Assembly (NCBI GenBank): GCA_014905825.1
Contig: JACGCN010000054.1
Span: 62,001 to 126,000, forward strand
DNA: 64,000 nucleotides
From: Lyophyllum atratum
Lineage: Eukaryota; Basidiomycota; Agaricomycetes; Agaricales; Lyophyllaceae
Reading direction: 5' to 3'
A model generated the notes under the pieces. That model saw nothing but the letters and a program-made list of their open reading frames with translations. It made no database searches and had not been told where the DNA came from. Each line of letters opens with the position of its first letter. The stretch's first letter is position 1. This document shows, piece by piece, positions 10,844 to 22,330 of this stretch. A program made the position numbers and the translations under genes.

Positions 10844-11814
10844 CTAGACTAATCCATAATGCTTAAGAACAGTTTCTACCGCCTTGTCGACTACCTCTCC
10901 TTTTCCCTCAAGCATTTTGCTGGTCCTCATTCCCTGAATAGCGCTTTCCTTACAAGCTTGGCGCATATGTGGGTAGTCGACCTCCTCGACACGATCAACA
11001 ATCCTTTCAAGCGGTAGAGGTGTAAAGGGATGGACGATTTCCCTACTGATCTTTCTCACCCAGATCTCATTCCAGCTGCGGATGCAGTTGTTGTGAGATG
11101 CGCACATAAGAGGCGATGTGGCTGGCATGGGTGGCGGGACCACAACGAGAATCTTTCGATCCTCTTCGAGCATCTCGCGTGCCTTCGCAATAGCTGCTGA
11201 AGCTACGAGTCCTATATCCACCAGCTCGGAAAAGTTGACGACAGCAAGTCGAGTGTCAATGAGTGTGGTGATCGCTGCCCGGATCCACGACGAGATCTGA
11301 AATGTGATCCCAAGCTTGATCATTCGTGACGGTGAGAGGTTCAACTTTTCGATACCATGAATTGCAAAGTCTATTCCCGGCTGAATCTCCCACAACCTGC
11401 AACACTTGAAGATGTTGGAGAGCTGCACTTCGGTGAGATCTAGCGCAGACCAATTTCTGCTTTGCTAGTTGAGTACTGTGGTTCAACGAAAGAAGGTGAA
11501 TATAAGCGTACTCACATATGATTAACCCACATGAGGAACGACTCAAACTCCTCGACTGTGAGACCGTGAAGCACGATTGGGTTGCACTCAGTTCCCTCTG
11601 TTGCAAATGACGGTGGAATACTGAGGATCTTATCGAGAGGCTCGGAGTATTGGCGAAGCTTCCCAATAGGGACCTTGAACAACATGTTTTCAACCTAAAT
11701 GTAGTCTTGATCGTTGAAGTATACGGTACAATGCTGCAGACATACCCTGAAGGCAAAAACTCTGTCGTCTTGGCAGAACAGTGGATGTCGTTGGAGCAGT
11801 GGTGTATGTTCCAT
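10844..11814 (-). CDS. BTB/POZ domain protein carried inside the transposon
   Basis: Three exons: 11746-11814, 11516-11694 and 10844-11456, with clean GT-AG introns of 51 and 59 nt. The protein starts MEHTPLLQRH and reads about 286 residues. The order VENMLFKVPIGKLRQYSEPL, then PIVLHGLTVEEFESFLMWV, is the basidiomycete-type BTB/POZ fold (residues about 20-90), followed by a helical BACK-like tail. BTB domains dimerise and often recruit Cul3 ligases or transcription partners; this family has no assigned role in mushrooms. It is antisense to both flanking element genes and starts 240 bases from the transposase start, so the two may share a promoter. It appears intact. Confidence 0.75.
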
Positions 11815-12053
11815 ACGGGCCCAGGTACAGCAAAGTAGAGTATGCAACGGTACTAGGTAAAGCAGCACCACTGCAACGTGGCTGCATGCACAGAAAAGCA
11901 ATGCGAACACGCTTCGATTCGATGCCTGCAGGCATTTGTGTTGAAATCTGGATATGATAAGATGAGACTCAGATGAGATTGTTGCAGAAACTTGATCGTT
12001 AGGATCTCACTCGCTCTTATCATTTCACAGCCATATTCTCTTATTCTGCCTGG

Positions 12054-14032
12054 ATGTCATCTTTTCCACCTCTACCCCCGCGTGAAGGACAACTGCCTTG
12101 GTCTTCAAACGTGTACAATGCTGTCCAGATTCTAGGTGACATGTACCGCGTGGCTCATGACGTGCTTTCTCGAGGGAACTATGACATTCATCGTATTCGA
12201 CTACACACGGAGACACTTGTAACTAAGGCCATCCCACTGCTTTCTGAAATGGAAGCTTCAGCTCCTAATGAAGGACTTCCACTACCATGGCTGGAGATGT
12301 GTGCAGATCGCTTTCATGATCTCTTCGTTCAGCTCGGGAATGCTGAAATGACCTCCCAGGGATTGTGCGTTTCGACACCTTGTCATTCATTCGAATTATG
12401 CTCAAAATTCCCTACAGAGAAACCTCCAATATTGGCTTTGCAGAGCCCGTTACATTGGAGAGCACGGGGGGACGGGGAAGACCATGCAAACTGATCAATG
12501 TTGAGATTCTTCGAGAAGCGATGGATCCTTCACGTCGTATCTCTGTCACCAAACTCGCAAAGGTCCTTCGAGTCGACCGCAAGACTGTCCGAAAAAGTCT
12601 CAAGGCAAATAACATTGATTATAGCTTTACTCCTCTTTCCAACAATGATCTCGATGATCATGTCCGCAACTTCCGTGCCGAAAATCCCGATTCAGGCTTG
12701 CGCTATCTTGCAGGGTCTTTACGGAGCAAAGGGCTGCGGGTCCAAAAGGAGCGTGTCCGCTCTTCTGTACATCGAGTCGATCGGCTGGGAAAGGCACTCC
12801 GGCAACAGACCAAACCTCTCAGGCGCCAATACAAGGTTGCTCGTCCAAACGCACTATGGCATATTGATGGCCACCATAAACTTATCCTCTGGGGAATTGT
12901 CATACATGGTGTAGTGGACGGATATTCACGAACAGTAAGAAACACTAAATCCTCTTTTCTTCCGACTCTTATTTATGAAACACCATTTTAGGTGACAGGG
13001 TTGCATGCCAGTACCAATAACAAAGCATCTACGGTCCTCAAAATGTTTCTTGATGCTGTCGCCAAGTACGGCCTCCCATCACGCGTACGGGGCGATCGCG
13101 GTGGGGAGAACCGTGATGTTGCAGTGCTCATGATTCTTTCAAGGGGCCGCAATCGTGCAAGTTTTATGTGGGGCTCCTCGACGTACAATACAAGGATTGA
13201 GCGACTATGGGTGGAAGTAGGGCGTCAGTTCGGACGGCCATGGCGCGCATTTTTCTTTCGATTAGAATCCTTGCATCATCTTGATCGGACCAATTCTCAG
13301 CATCTCTGGCTCCTTCACTTACTCTTCCTGGACAGCATTAACCAGGACTGCGAAATCTTCCAAAGTACCTGGAATGCCAAGCCTATTTCAGGCGAAGGGC
13401 ATGACCAGAGTCCGAATGTACGTTCTATGACGACATCTGCATTCAAGCCATATCTGAAGGAATGATTCAAGGATTTGCGCTTCATTGGACAACTTGAACA
13501 TGGAGTCTACATGGATGACTGTGAAGGGGTTCATCCAGATGTGATCAATGAATTCTATGGTGTACATGGACCTCCAGGTTACCGTCGACGAGGGCAATCC
13601 GGAGCTGGTCACTTTTATCATCGCTTAGAGAACATCAAGAGTGTCAATACTGAGGATGGCCCATCCAGAAAAAGGAAAGTCACTCGGCTCTTCGATAGTG
13701 ACGACGACGACGACGACGACGGCCATTCACATTATGGATCATCTCCTCCTAGGCCGGCTAAGCGTTCGAGGACCAGTACACCACCTCCCGCCCCCCCTGC
13801 CGTGAAGCGCACGTATCGAACGCGCTCGAGAACCAGCCAACCCTCTACTTCAGCATTTGCCCCGATTGACTTGACAACAATTGACGAGGCACCCAGCTCA
13901 CCAGGTCCTTCTATCTTGCAAACGCCTCCTCCTCCCGTCACGAGCAAACCAGAATCATTCACGGGTTCTTTCACCATCGATTGTACCATCGGTAATCCTT
14001 GGATTAGCAAGCGCACATACAACTTCGACTAA
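12054..14032 (+). CDS. integrase-core (rve, IS3EU-like) transposase
   Basis: Exons 12054-12364, 12418-12934, 12992-13417 and 13472-14032. It has a helical N-terminus, then an HTH segment (GRGRPCK...ISVTKLAKVLRVDRKTVRKS), the stretch AGSLRSKGLRVQKERVRSSV, and a DDE-type core: ALWHIDGHHKLILWG (first Asp), a second region with GLPSRVRGDRGGEN, and NTRIERLWVEVGRQFGRP (conserved Glu). After intron 3 comes DLRFIGQLEHGVYMDD. The C-terminus is low-complexity with an Asp run and basic patches. A TGA at 13463 would stop the frame, but it lies in a 54-nt intron (13418-13471) whose removal restores the family-like join SPN-DLRF. The frame is intact, so the element may be or recently have been active. Confidence 0.85.
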
Positions 14033-14367
14033 ATTACTTCTCTCACACTCTCTGACAAACACATACCCCTTCCACAGCCTTCCGCTCCATAGCATCATAC
14101 ATACTCTCCAGCATTCTCTCCCGGTTCCTCGTAGCATAATTCACACTCATCTGGCGCTTTAATCACTGCATAGTTCCACCTCCCTACTACATCATATGAC
14201 ACTCAACTCCCATGCTCCCTCCTACATTCCTTCTAATCATATACCCTCGTAACGTAGATCTATGTTTTTAAACAATATATAGTTCGTTTCTTGTTCATAA
14301 AGATTGAAGGTGGTGAAAGAAACGATGAGGAAACGAGCCTCATCGCATTGTTTGCACGTGCTTACTA

Positions 14368-14748
14368 CATGGGAGACCAAAACTGCCAGATTGTGTAGCT
14401 TCTACATATGCTGTGTTTCTAATTTTTACATGTATATGGTCCTGAATATGCCTAAAAGCGAATAGTATATATCCCAGAGCTTAGTGGTTGACCCCCCGGA
14501 TGTTGTAGAGGCATTCATGCCAAACCCGGTGCATTGTTTACAGATGTTTACAGCCCGAGTCAGGTAACAGAATGCCAGATTATGTAGCTTCCACATATGC
14601 TGTGTATCTAATTTTTGCATGTAGAGGGTCCTAAAGGTACATAGAGATTAACAGTACATGACTCAGAGCTTAGTGGTTGACCCCCCGGGTGTTATTGAGG
14701 GATCTATGCCAGCCCAGTGCCCAAATCACATGATCACGTGACTCGTCG
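14368..14748 (-). repeat. right terminal inverted repeat of the large transposon
   Basis: It is the reverse complement of 7800-8188 with the same two-sub-repeat structure. The outer ~100 bases are repeated a second time at 14981-15082 because of the tandem duplication. Confidence 0.85.
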
Positions 14749-15314
14749 ACAAGTGCAAGGTGTACCATTTCTACGGCGCTTCGATGTGTTACGGCGCCCT
14801 CGCAGCATTTCTCTAAGCAGCATTTCTGTAAGTGAGTGATATTCTTCACGGCGACTTTATTTGTGTCACGGAGCGTCAACGTTTAACGGGAAGGTAAGTC
14901 GACATTTATTACGGAGCCTCAAACTATATTACGGAACGGGACTCTATTCTACGGAGTATTTTTTCCCCAGTTTGAACAGCATTAACAGTACATGACTCAG
15001 AGCTTAGTGGTTGACCCCCCGGGTGTTATTGAGGGATCTATGCCAGCCCAGTGCCCAAATCACATGATCACGTGACTCGTCGACAAGTGCAAGGTGTACC
15101 ATTTCTACGGCGCTTCGATGTGTTACGGCGCCCTCGCAGCATTTCTCTAAGCAGCATTTCTGTAAGTGAGTGATATTCTTCACGGCGACTTTATTTGTGT
15201 CACGGAGCGTCAACGTTTAACGGGAAGGTAAGTCGACATTTATTACGGAGCCTCAAACTATATTACGGAACGGGACTCTATTCTACGGAGTATTTTTTCC
15301 CCAGTTTGAACAGC
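14647..15314. repeat. two perfect-looking 334-bp tandem copies spanning the transposon's right end
   Basis: 14647-14980 is repeated at 14981-15314 without a difference that I could see. Each copy holds the outer ~100 bp of the right TIR plus ~230 bp of flanking sequence. The flank carries iterated (T/C)ACGG(A/C) motifs, including CACGGAG, TTACGGAG, TTACGGAA and CTACGGAG. The near-identity suggests a recent event. Confidence 0.92.
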
Positions 15315-15777
15315 ATAGACCCCGAGCATGGCTCCTGACGCCGTGACACACTTCAAGTCGGTAGTGATGATTTTGCTCATCGACGACTACGACGAGCGCC
15401 CATTCTACCGATTCACTGTGCTTTCCTTGCGGCTTAGTCTCAACCACAATTTATTTCTATTCCGCCTGTGATTCAAGATGAACTGATACTCATCGTCCGT
15501 GAATCATATTCATGCGCGGAGGACATCATACAAGCTACCATTGGTGAAGTTGCTCGATGGGGGTGGGGCATTGGTAGTGTAGTTGGCAGCCTTCATGAGC
15601 GCTTCAGCCATGAGAGGAAGCGTCAAATATGGCAGACAATAAGAAAGGATCCAGGCTTACTTCGAGGTCCTTGTTCACGCTCAACGCACGCTGGATCGAT
15701 CCCATAAAGATCTATGTCCGGGGGGTCCAAGGAACATTATATCTACGAATTACACACATACTCGATCCCACGACCAT
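15315..15777. other. spacer downstream of the MetRS gene; no supported gene
   Basis: A 79-codon frame (15468-15707) has no recognisable features and no splice partner. It ends in C-rich sequence that is the 3' end region of the gene on the minus strand. Confidence 0.5.
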
Positions 15778-17883
15778 CTAAAACAGCCTCGCCCCCTCCT
15801 CCACCTCCCCCACCCCACCCACCCCCTCCCACCTCCCACGCATCCTCCCCCCCTCCACCTCCTTCCACGTCCTCTCCCCCTCCGGCACGCCCAACGCATC
15901 CAACAGCCGCCCCGCCACGCCAGGCACGAACGGCTGGAGACACACCCCCGCCACCCGGAGCGCTTCGAGCGAGACGGCGCGGCAGGCGTATACTTCTTCG
16001 GGCGTTAGGTGTTTTTTCCAGGGTGCGATGTCTGTGAATGTTTTGTTTGCCTGTACCGAAGGGGATGAGGGGTTAACTTGTGGAGAGGCGGGGGAGGAAG
16101 AGGGGGTGGGGGGGACTTACGAGTTTGAGGAGGAGCATTACTTGATCTAGTGCATCCCCCACTTCCCGCTCTGCCATCGCTGTCTTGACACCCCTCGAGA
16201 CCGACAATGTCGCAGCCATCAGCGGTCCCAGACCCTCTGCTTGGTCCTTCCTCTCCCGTTCCCCCTCGGCGTCAGCGCGCACACGGACTTCCTGTTCGGT
16301 GCCGGACGTCCCGATGTTGTGAACGGAGAAGATGGACTGGAGAGAGGCGGGTGGGGCTGTGCTGGCGCGTGCAGAGATCTTGGGGGAGGTGACGCGTAGC
16401 AGGAGGTTGCCCAGGAGGGACTGGATCTCCCGATCGTGTTTCTCTAGTTGTTCGCGGGACCAGTCTATTTGTTGCCGTTAATAACACGTCAAGCGCGACG
16501 CAAGGAGCAGATAAGATGAAAACAAGACTGACCAGTATCGTCACGGAATCGTCCCCCGACGCGGGCAAGGTAGAACCGAATAACGTCGACGCCGAATTCG
16601 TCCATGGCTTCGAAGGGGTCTGCGACGTTTCCAACGGATTTGGACATTTTCTTTTGCTCGACTGTCCAATGGGCGTGCGCGAGAAGACGGTGTTGTAGGG
16701 GTAGCTCGAGGGCTTGGAGGATCGCGGGGAGGTATATTGCGTGGAAGCTGCCAGTGTATACATAGATTTTAACTCACGCAGCCGGTAAACAGGAAGGAAC
16801 AGGGCGTACCGGAGAATATCCTTGCCGATGATCTGTAAGTCCGCAGGCCAGCCTTCCACCTGGCCTTTGCCCGCCCCACCCCAAGGGTACTCAATCCCGG
16901 AAAGGTATACCAGCAACGCGTCAAACCACACATAAATCGTATGTCCCGGGTCACCCGGCACCTCCACCCCCCACGAAAGCCTAGAACGCGGCCTCGACAC
17001 CGACAAATCCTCCAACCCCTCCTCCCTCAACATCTTCACCACATGCGCCTGGTGCTGCGGCGGGAACAGCGCGTTCCGCCCCTTCTCCGAGGTATAATGC
17101 GCCAGCAGGGACTCGCGGAAGGAGGAGAGGCGGAACATGTAGTTCTCCTCGGAGTGCCATTCGACGGTGGCGCCGGTCTCGGTGGAGATGGTGAGAAAGG
17201 GGTTGGAGGGGCTGGTGGTGACTTGGGCGGGGGTGTAGAAGCACTCGTCGGTGATGGAGTACCAGCCGGAGTAGTTGGCTTTGTAGATGAGGTTTTTGGC
17301 GTTGAGGGTGTTCTGTGTTGGGGATTAGAGATGAGATTGGGAAGACGGGGTTGGAGGACGTACCCAGACACTCTCGACGGTGGCGTGGTGAGCGGGGTCA
17401 GAGGTGCGCATGAAGATGGTATTGGTGATTTGCGCGCTATCTGCGAGTCTCTGCGACGTTCATCAGTCTCGGTGGGGGGCACACAGGCAGTAAAGCCGAA
17501 CACACACGGAATTGGCTGCTTAGTTGGTCGCAGAACTCTTTGGGTGGCAGACCTTTAGCCTGTGCGGCCTTTTGAATCTTGAGCCCGTGTTCGTCCGTCC
17601 CCGCTAGGAAGTGTACGGGCCTGTTAGGCTCGAGCAGGCGCTGATAACGCGCAAATACGTCTGCAACGACGAGGGAGTACAGATGGCCAATATGTGGGAC
17701 TGCAATGCATTACTTAGCTGTTAAATTCTGAGGTAGGAAGGACGTACCAGCATTAGGATAAAATATGGGCGTAGTAATGTAGTATGGCTTGCTGTCCGTA
17801 GCTAGACCGCGCCCCAGAACAGGGCTATGATGCTGAAATGTTCCTGGCCATCGCTGCAGACGTCGAGCAAGACAACGCAGCAT
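15778..17883 (-). CDS. MSM1: mitochondrial methionyl-tRNA synthetase
   Basis: It charges tRNA-Met with methionine. The start at 17883 (MLRCLARRLQRW...) gives an Arg-rich, mitochondrial-type presequence, followed by PYYITTPIFYPNA. After the first intron (17700-17747) comes VPHIGHLYS, the class-I HIGH motif. Further exons give FLAGTDEHGLKIQKA, EENYMFRLSSF, DPGHTIYVWFDALLVYLSG and LAHAHWTVEQKKMSKSVGN, the last with the KMSKS signature. The anticodon-binding part includes DWSREQL and, at the C-terminus, ANKTFTDIAPWKKH. About six introns interrupt it and the spliced frame is open throughout. The organellar rather than cytosolic form is inferred from the leader and the short C-terminus. It is divergent from the Swa2-like gene. 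Confidence 0.93.
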
Positions 17884-18063
17884 CCGTGTTGACAGGAAAT
17901 TGAAAGGAGCCTTGCGTGAAATTCGGACAGTACGGGTATACCGGCCCTTAACCCCGAGCCCAGCCCATCACAACCGACGACGATCTTGACACATCTTGCT
18001 CATCGTCGACCACGACGAGCGCGGCCTTTCTCTCATCGCAAGCCGGTCTGCGCGCACATCACC
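17884..18063. promoter_or_regulatory. 180-bp divergent promoter between MSM1 and the Swa2-like gene
   Basis: The two start codons face away from each other with only 180 bases between. There is no obvious TATA box; the region has CA/CG-rich stretches. Co-regulation is possible but not shown. Confidence 0.5.
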
Positions 18064-20899
18064 ATGGCTGACTCTTTCGCCGATCTGTGGAACTCGTCTG
18101 CGCCCTCCAAACCCACGCCGCAGCCCCAGAAGCTCGGATCAGCACCACCAGCCAACGCCCTCGCTAAAAGACCGCAGCACGATGTGTTCTCCATGCTCTC
18201 ATCCGCGGGGTCCTCCAACCCTAGCTCACGGTCTATCACACCATCGATGGGCAGCACATCATCACAGAGGACGACTACACCGAATCCTGCCACGAAGCCG
18301 TCATCAAATGGCGGAGATGCATTCAGCGGGCTCCTCAGCGGGTCCCTGGCTGCTGGTGCTAACGGCAGCGCACGTATGACTATAGCCGAGCGGGCTGCAG
18401 AAGCTGAACGATCAAAGCTTGACAGCTTGAGGAGATACCAGCAGACAGTAAAGGCACCAACGTCCGATGCCTGGGACGGGCTGGATAGCCTCGGGAAACC
18501 CAGCACACCGGCTCTCGCTTCATTATCTGCGGGGCCTGCGGCATTAGTAGAAGACGATTGGGGCTTGGATTCGTTCGCGTCGAAGCCAGCCAGTCGGGTA
18601 GTTCTTACAAAACCCACCCCGCCACCCGCAGCCGCAGCCTTGGTAGACGACGACGACTGGCTGAGCGAATTCTCGGCCCGGCCTACCGCACAGGCGAAAC
18701 AACAAATACGTCCTGCGGCACCAGAGTCCAAGCCGTGGATGCTGGGAGACGACGGTTCTCCTCCGACACTACCACCCCGGAGACGCCCAAATTCACCTGG
18801 GGACTTTGATTTCGGAAATCGCGAGGACGCATTACTGGGCGATGATTCTAACGACGAGGATGATATTTTGGGTGCCCTGAGTAAACCAGTCGACGCTATC
18901 CCAAAACGCAAGTCGCCTCCAGTGCGTATCCAAATCATTCTGCCATTTTCAACTCCTCATCAACTACCTTACGCTAGACTACGAACCAGAGCTCAAACCG
19001 CTCCTCCCCAGCTCCGACAGCCCCACAACCAAGATCAAGAACCAATGGCACACCCTCCTCCCGGCCCGTCTCCCCTCCCCCACACATCCTCGGGCAAATA
19101 GTCGAGATGGGCTTCTCTGTGCAACAAGCCCGCGTCGCGCTCGCCGCTACCGATACCGGCCTAGACGTCCAAGCCGCCCTCGAGACCCTCCTCTCCAACG
19201 GCGCCGGAGCCAGCGACCCCTCACCTTCCCCTCAATCCCCCGACTACCACCCGCCTCGAAGCGGAGCGCGCCTAATGGAGCGCGACCGCGACCGCAGAAC
19301 ACCCTCACCATCCAATTCCCAACTCGACCGCGACCAAGAACGCGAACGCAACATCCAAGAACACGCAGACAAGCTCCTCGCCCAAGCCAGCGAGATCGGG
19401 CTGAGCGTCTTCAACAAGGCCAGCTCCTTCTGGAAGGAAGGCAAGGAACGCATGGCCAAGGCCTACGTCGAGCGTGCCTCCGCCTCAGGCGCCAGCTCCT
19501 CCTCCTCTACGCCCGGGGTAGTCGGCGGGGGGCGGCCGAAGTGGATGACGGAGCCCATAGGCGAGGAGGGGCAGGGGCAGGGCGAGGATCCGTGGAAGGA
19601 TGGGCTGAGGGAGCCTGCGGGGTTCTCGGACGAGGCGGGCCCACGGACGACACGGGGTGCGAGGGGGAAGCCGATGGAGCATCAGCAGGTGCAGCAGAAG
19701 GTGCCGGAGCCGAAGCCGAAGCCTAAGACGGCGGATCTGTTCTCGGACGACCTGGAGCCCGCTGCGTATGTTTCGCCGTTCAGGCGGGGTAAACCTCCGT
19801 CTGGAGCAGCGTCTTCCTCTTCCACGCCAGCAGCGAGGAATACGCCCCCGCCGCCCTCACGCCGTGCGCCGTCCCCCGTCCGACGGCGAGCGAACCTCGT
19901 CTCTGCTTCGCCTGGTGCCATCGCCACCGCTACAAAACACAAGGATGCGGGCTCTGCGAAGTTCAAGCTTGGTCAATTCGCAGAGGCCGAGTCTGCATAC
20001 ACCCTCGGTCTCGGCACCCTCCCAGCCGGGCACCTCCTCCTCGTTCCCCTGCACAACAATCGTGCCATCGCCCGACTCAGGACAGGCGACCACGCCGGTG
20101 CGATCGCGGATGCTGGGGCGGTGATCGAGCTCATCGGAGCTTCGTACCATCCCGCGCGAGAGGCAAAGCTGGACAGAGCAGAGGAGGGAGCGGGTGTGGA
20201 GCTCGGGGATGCGCTTGCCAAAGCCCTGAAGAGACGGGCGGAGGCATGGGAGGGACGGGAGAAGTGGGAGGAGGCGGGGAGGGATTGGGAGGTGTTGGCG
20301 GGGATGGAGTGGGCGGGGGGGAAGGTGAGGGAGGAGGCTGCGAGGGGGGCGGGGAGGTGTAGGAGGATGGCTGCGCAGGGGAGGGAGGGGGATGCAGGGG
20401 GTGTAAATAAGCCTGTTGTGAAGCCTAAGCCCAAGCCTGCGAAGCCGGTGAAGCCGGCAGCGCTGTCGAGGCCGGCTCCGCCGTCGCAGGCGCTCGCGAG
20501 TCTGCGCACGGCGAGTAACGCGGCGGAGGCGGAGGAGCAGCTGAGGCATGAGCTGAAGGATAGTGTGGATGGGAAGCTGCTGGCGTGGAAGGGCGGGAAG
20601 GAGACGAATATCCGGGCGTTGCTTGGGAGTCTGGATATTGTTTTGTGGCCGGAGCTGGGGCTGCAGAAGGTGGGGATGGCGGAGCTGGTGACGCCGTCGC
20701 AGGTGAAGGTGAAGTATACGAAGACGATTGCGAAGTTGCATCCGGATAAGGTGGGTTCTACTATGCTTTCGTTGTGATGTTTGGACTTACTTGGGGTTTT
20801 TCGTAGCTTAATGCTGGGAATACGACGGTGGAGCAGAGGATGCTTGCGAATGGGGTATTTGGGACGCTTAATGAGGCGTGGAATGCGTTCAAGCAATAG
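18064..20899 (+). CDS. SWA2: auxilin/Swa2-like clathrin-uncoating J-domain protein (UBA-TPR-J)
   Basis: Swa2/auxilin proteins bind clathrin and recruit Hsp70 through the J domain to uncoat vesicles. Exons: 18064-18921, 18990-20750 and 20807-20899 (about 903 residues). The N-terminal half is disordered with acidic-aromatic motifs (EDDWGLDSF, DDDDWLSEF) suited to clathrin or adaptor binding. A UBA-like domain at about 322-360 has ILGQIVEMGFSVQQARVAL. TPR-like helices span about 596-740 (KHKDAGSAKFKLGQFAEAES, LHNNRAIARLRTGDHAGAIA). The C-terminal auxilin-type J domain (about 793-903) ends IAKLHPDK-LNAGNTTVEQRM with the catalytic HPD. The start at 18064 has a CACC context. Long open frames on the other strand are shadows of its GC-rich code. 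Confidence 0.92.
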
Positions 20900-22330
20900 A
20901 TTATGACACGCTGAAGCTTTCTATTTATTAATTTATGATGGGCAGTGGTCATTCTTGAAGTCAGGTATAAGTATGTCAAGATGCCAGATGGGCATGTCGT
21001 GGATAGTCCATACGGGCGAAGCTGGTTTTCTCGGAACTCTGTCATGGGAGGTTCGTCAGGCACAACGATATCAAGCACTCTTGCGAGCAATACTCCCTCT
21101 CATACTGACGAGGTCTACCTTACGCTCTGAGCAGATGTACCTACGAATGAGGTTGTACAACTGTACGATGACCAGTTGCGTCCAAACACGATACTTTGAT
21201 GTTTTGGAATACCGCGTCCGTTGCTGCCCAGTTGTTGCCATTCACAGAGTTGTACAGATTTCGACAGTAACGGTGATGCATCGTGTAGACAGTAAACCTC
21301 GCATCTTCGATATCATCCCCCATGATGCCACGATGATTAGCCTATCGTTAAATCTTTTACAAACCCCTCGAGCGGGGAACACAGTCTTTCGAGATCTTCC
21401 CCTTTTGCGTTGACTACATTAATGTCATGGGAAAAGTGTCCAACCCCAGGAAGCTAAGGAATCGTTCATCCGTTTTCCCAGATATCACACAGCTACCAAG
21501 GATAACAAAGGCCTAGTCTTTACAGCCTTGTGCAAGGTTGTACTTCCTGAAGGACTACAGTAATAGGAGCCCACCGTTGTGGCGACAGGTTCAGTCCGGA
21601 CCGATCGGACTTTGCCCCCTTTTGGATGGATGATCGGGGGTGCTCAAGATCGGTATGTAGTTTCAGTACGCCCAACGGATCAGGACGTTATCCCCGCGTC
21701 CGCGCGCCCTCGATCAAAGTATGCCGTGGTCGCTGATGATGCATATTCTCAGACAAGTCTCAAACTTCAGAGACTTGTTTCTAGTCAGAGACACGTAGAT
21801 GAACGAACGTCGTTCTTGAAGTTGAACACCCACACACACGTACCCCCCACGCTTACCTTCAGGCCATCATATACCCAACAGGTACGTTGTCTCCTTTTCT
21901 CATCCATATCGTCTCCTATTGCGTGTCCTACATCGAAAGAGGCAGCAGCTATGATGATAAACTGCATTCCCAGTACGAACGGTGTACACAACATTGTCCT
22001 GCGCTGTCGTGAACACACCTATAGTTTCACAGTGCCTGAGCTACTTGCCTCTTCGTGTTCTGCTTCCTATCACCCTTCCCCTTGTTCTTCAGTCCGATTC
22101 ATCTTTCTGTAACAAGACCACGATGCGCTGACCGGTCTTTCTCCCATAGGACCTCCACTCCCGCCACACAGGGCGTTGCACTTGCTTACATCGAACAGGG
22201 CTAATTATTAATAGCGCCAAAGTCGACGCGAACCGGACCTGACCGCGGGTAGCTCTCTGAAAATGCATCCATTCCCCGGGTACGATTTCTCCACGTCCCT
22301 TTACCATCCACCTTCCTGATGCTCAATTTG
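20900..22330. other. intergenic, no supported gene
   Basis: Several frames of 60-177 codons exist on both strands (for example 21579-22112 on the plus strand), but none shows a family motif or a splice-consistent extension. Confidence 0.5.

Larger units (their letters stand above)
7800..14748 (+). mobile_element. ~6.9 kb DNA transposon with long TIRs, integrase-core transposase, a second ORF and a BTB gene
   Basis: The outer ~390 bp at 7800-8188 recur as an imperfect inverted copy at about 14368-14748; both begin CGACGAGTCACGTGATC reading inward. Between them lie a multi-exon plus-strand protein (8277-10798), a minus-strand BTB/POZ gene (10844-11814) and a plus-strand transposase with an rve-type catalytic core (12054-14032). 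The transposase resembles the eukaryotic IS3EU-like/integrase-core group. No clear target duplication was found: the left flank TCACG and right flank ACAAG differ, and the right end lies inside a 334-bp tandem duplication. The exact termini are therefore approximate. Confidence 0.8.

Noticed and set aside
13463..13465. In-frame TGA suggesting that the integrase transposase is broken
   Set aside because: It lies in a predicted 54-nt intron (13418-13471) with GT-AG ends; removing it gives a family-like sequence.
16941..17558. 205-codon plus-strand frame
   Set aside because: It is antisense to MSM1 exons, Gly-rich by composition, with no family features.
18033..20896. Long minus-strand open frames opposite the Swa2-like gene (up to 307 codons)
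   Set aside because: They are shadows of GC-rich, codon-biased sense coding and show no domain.
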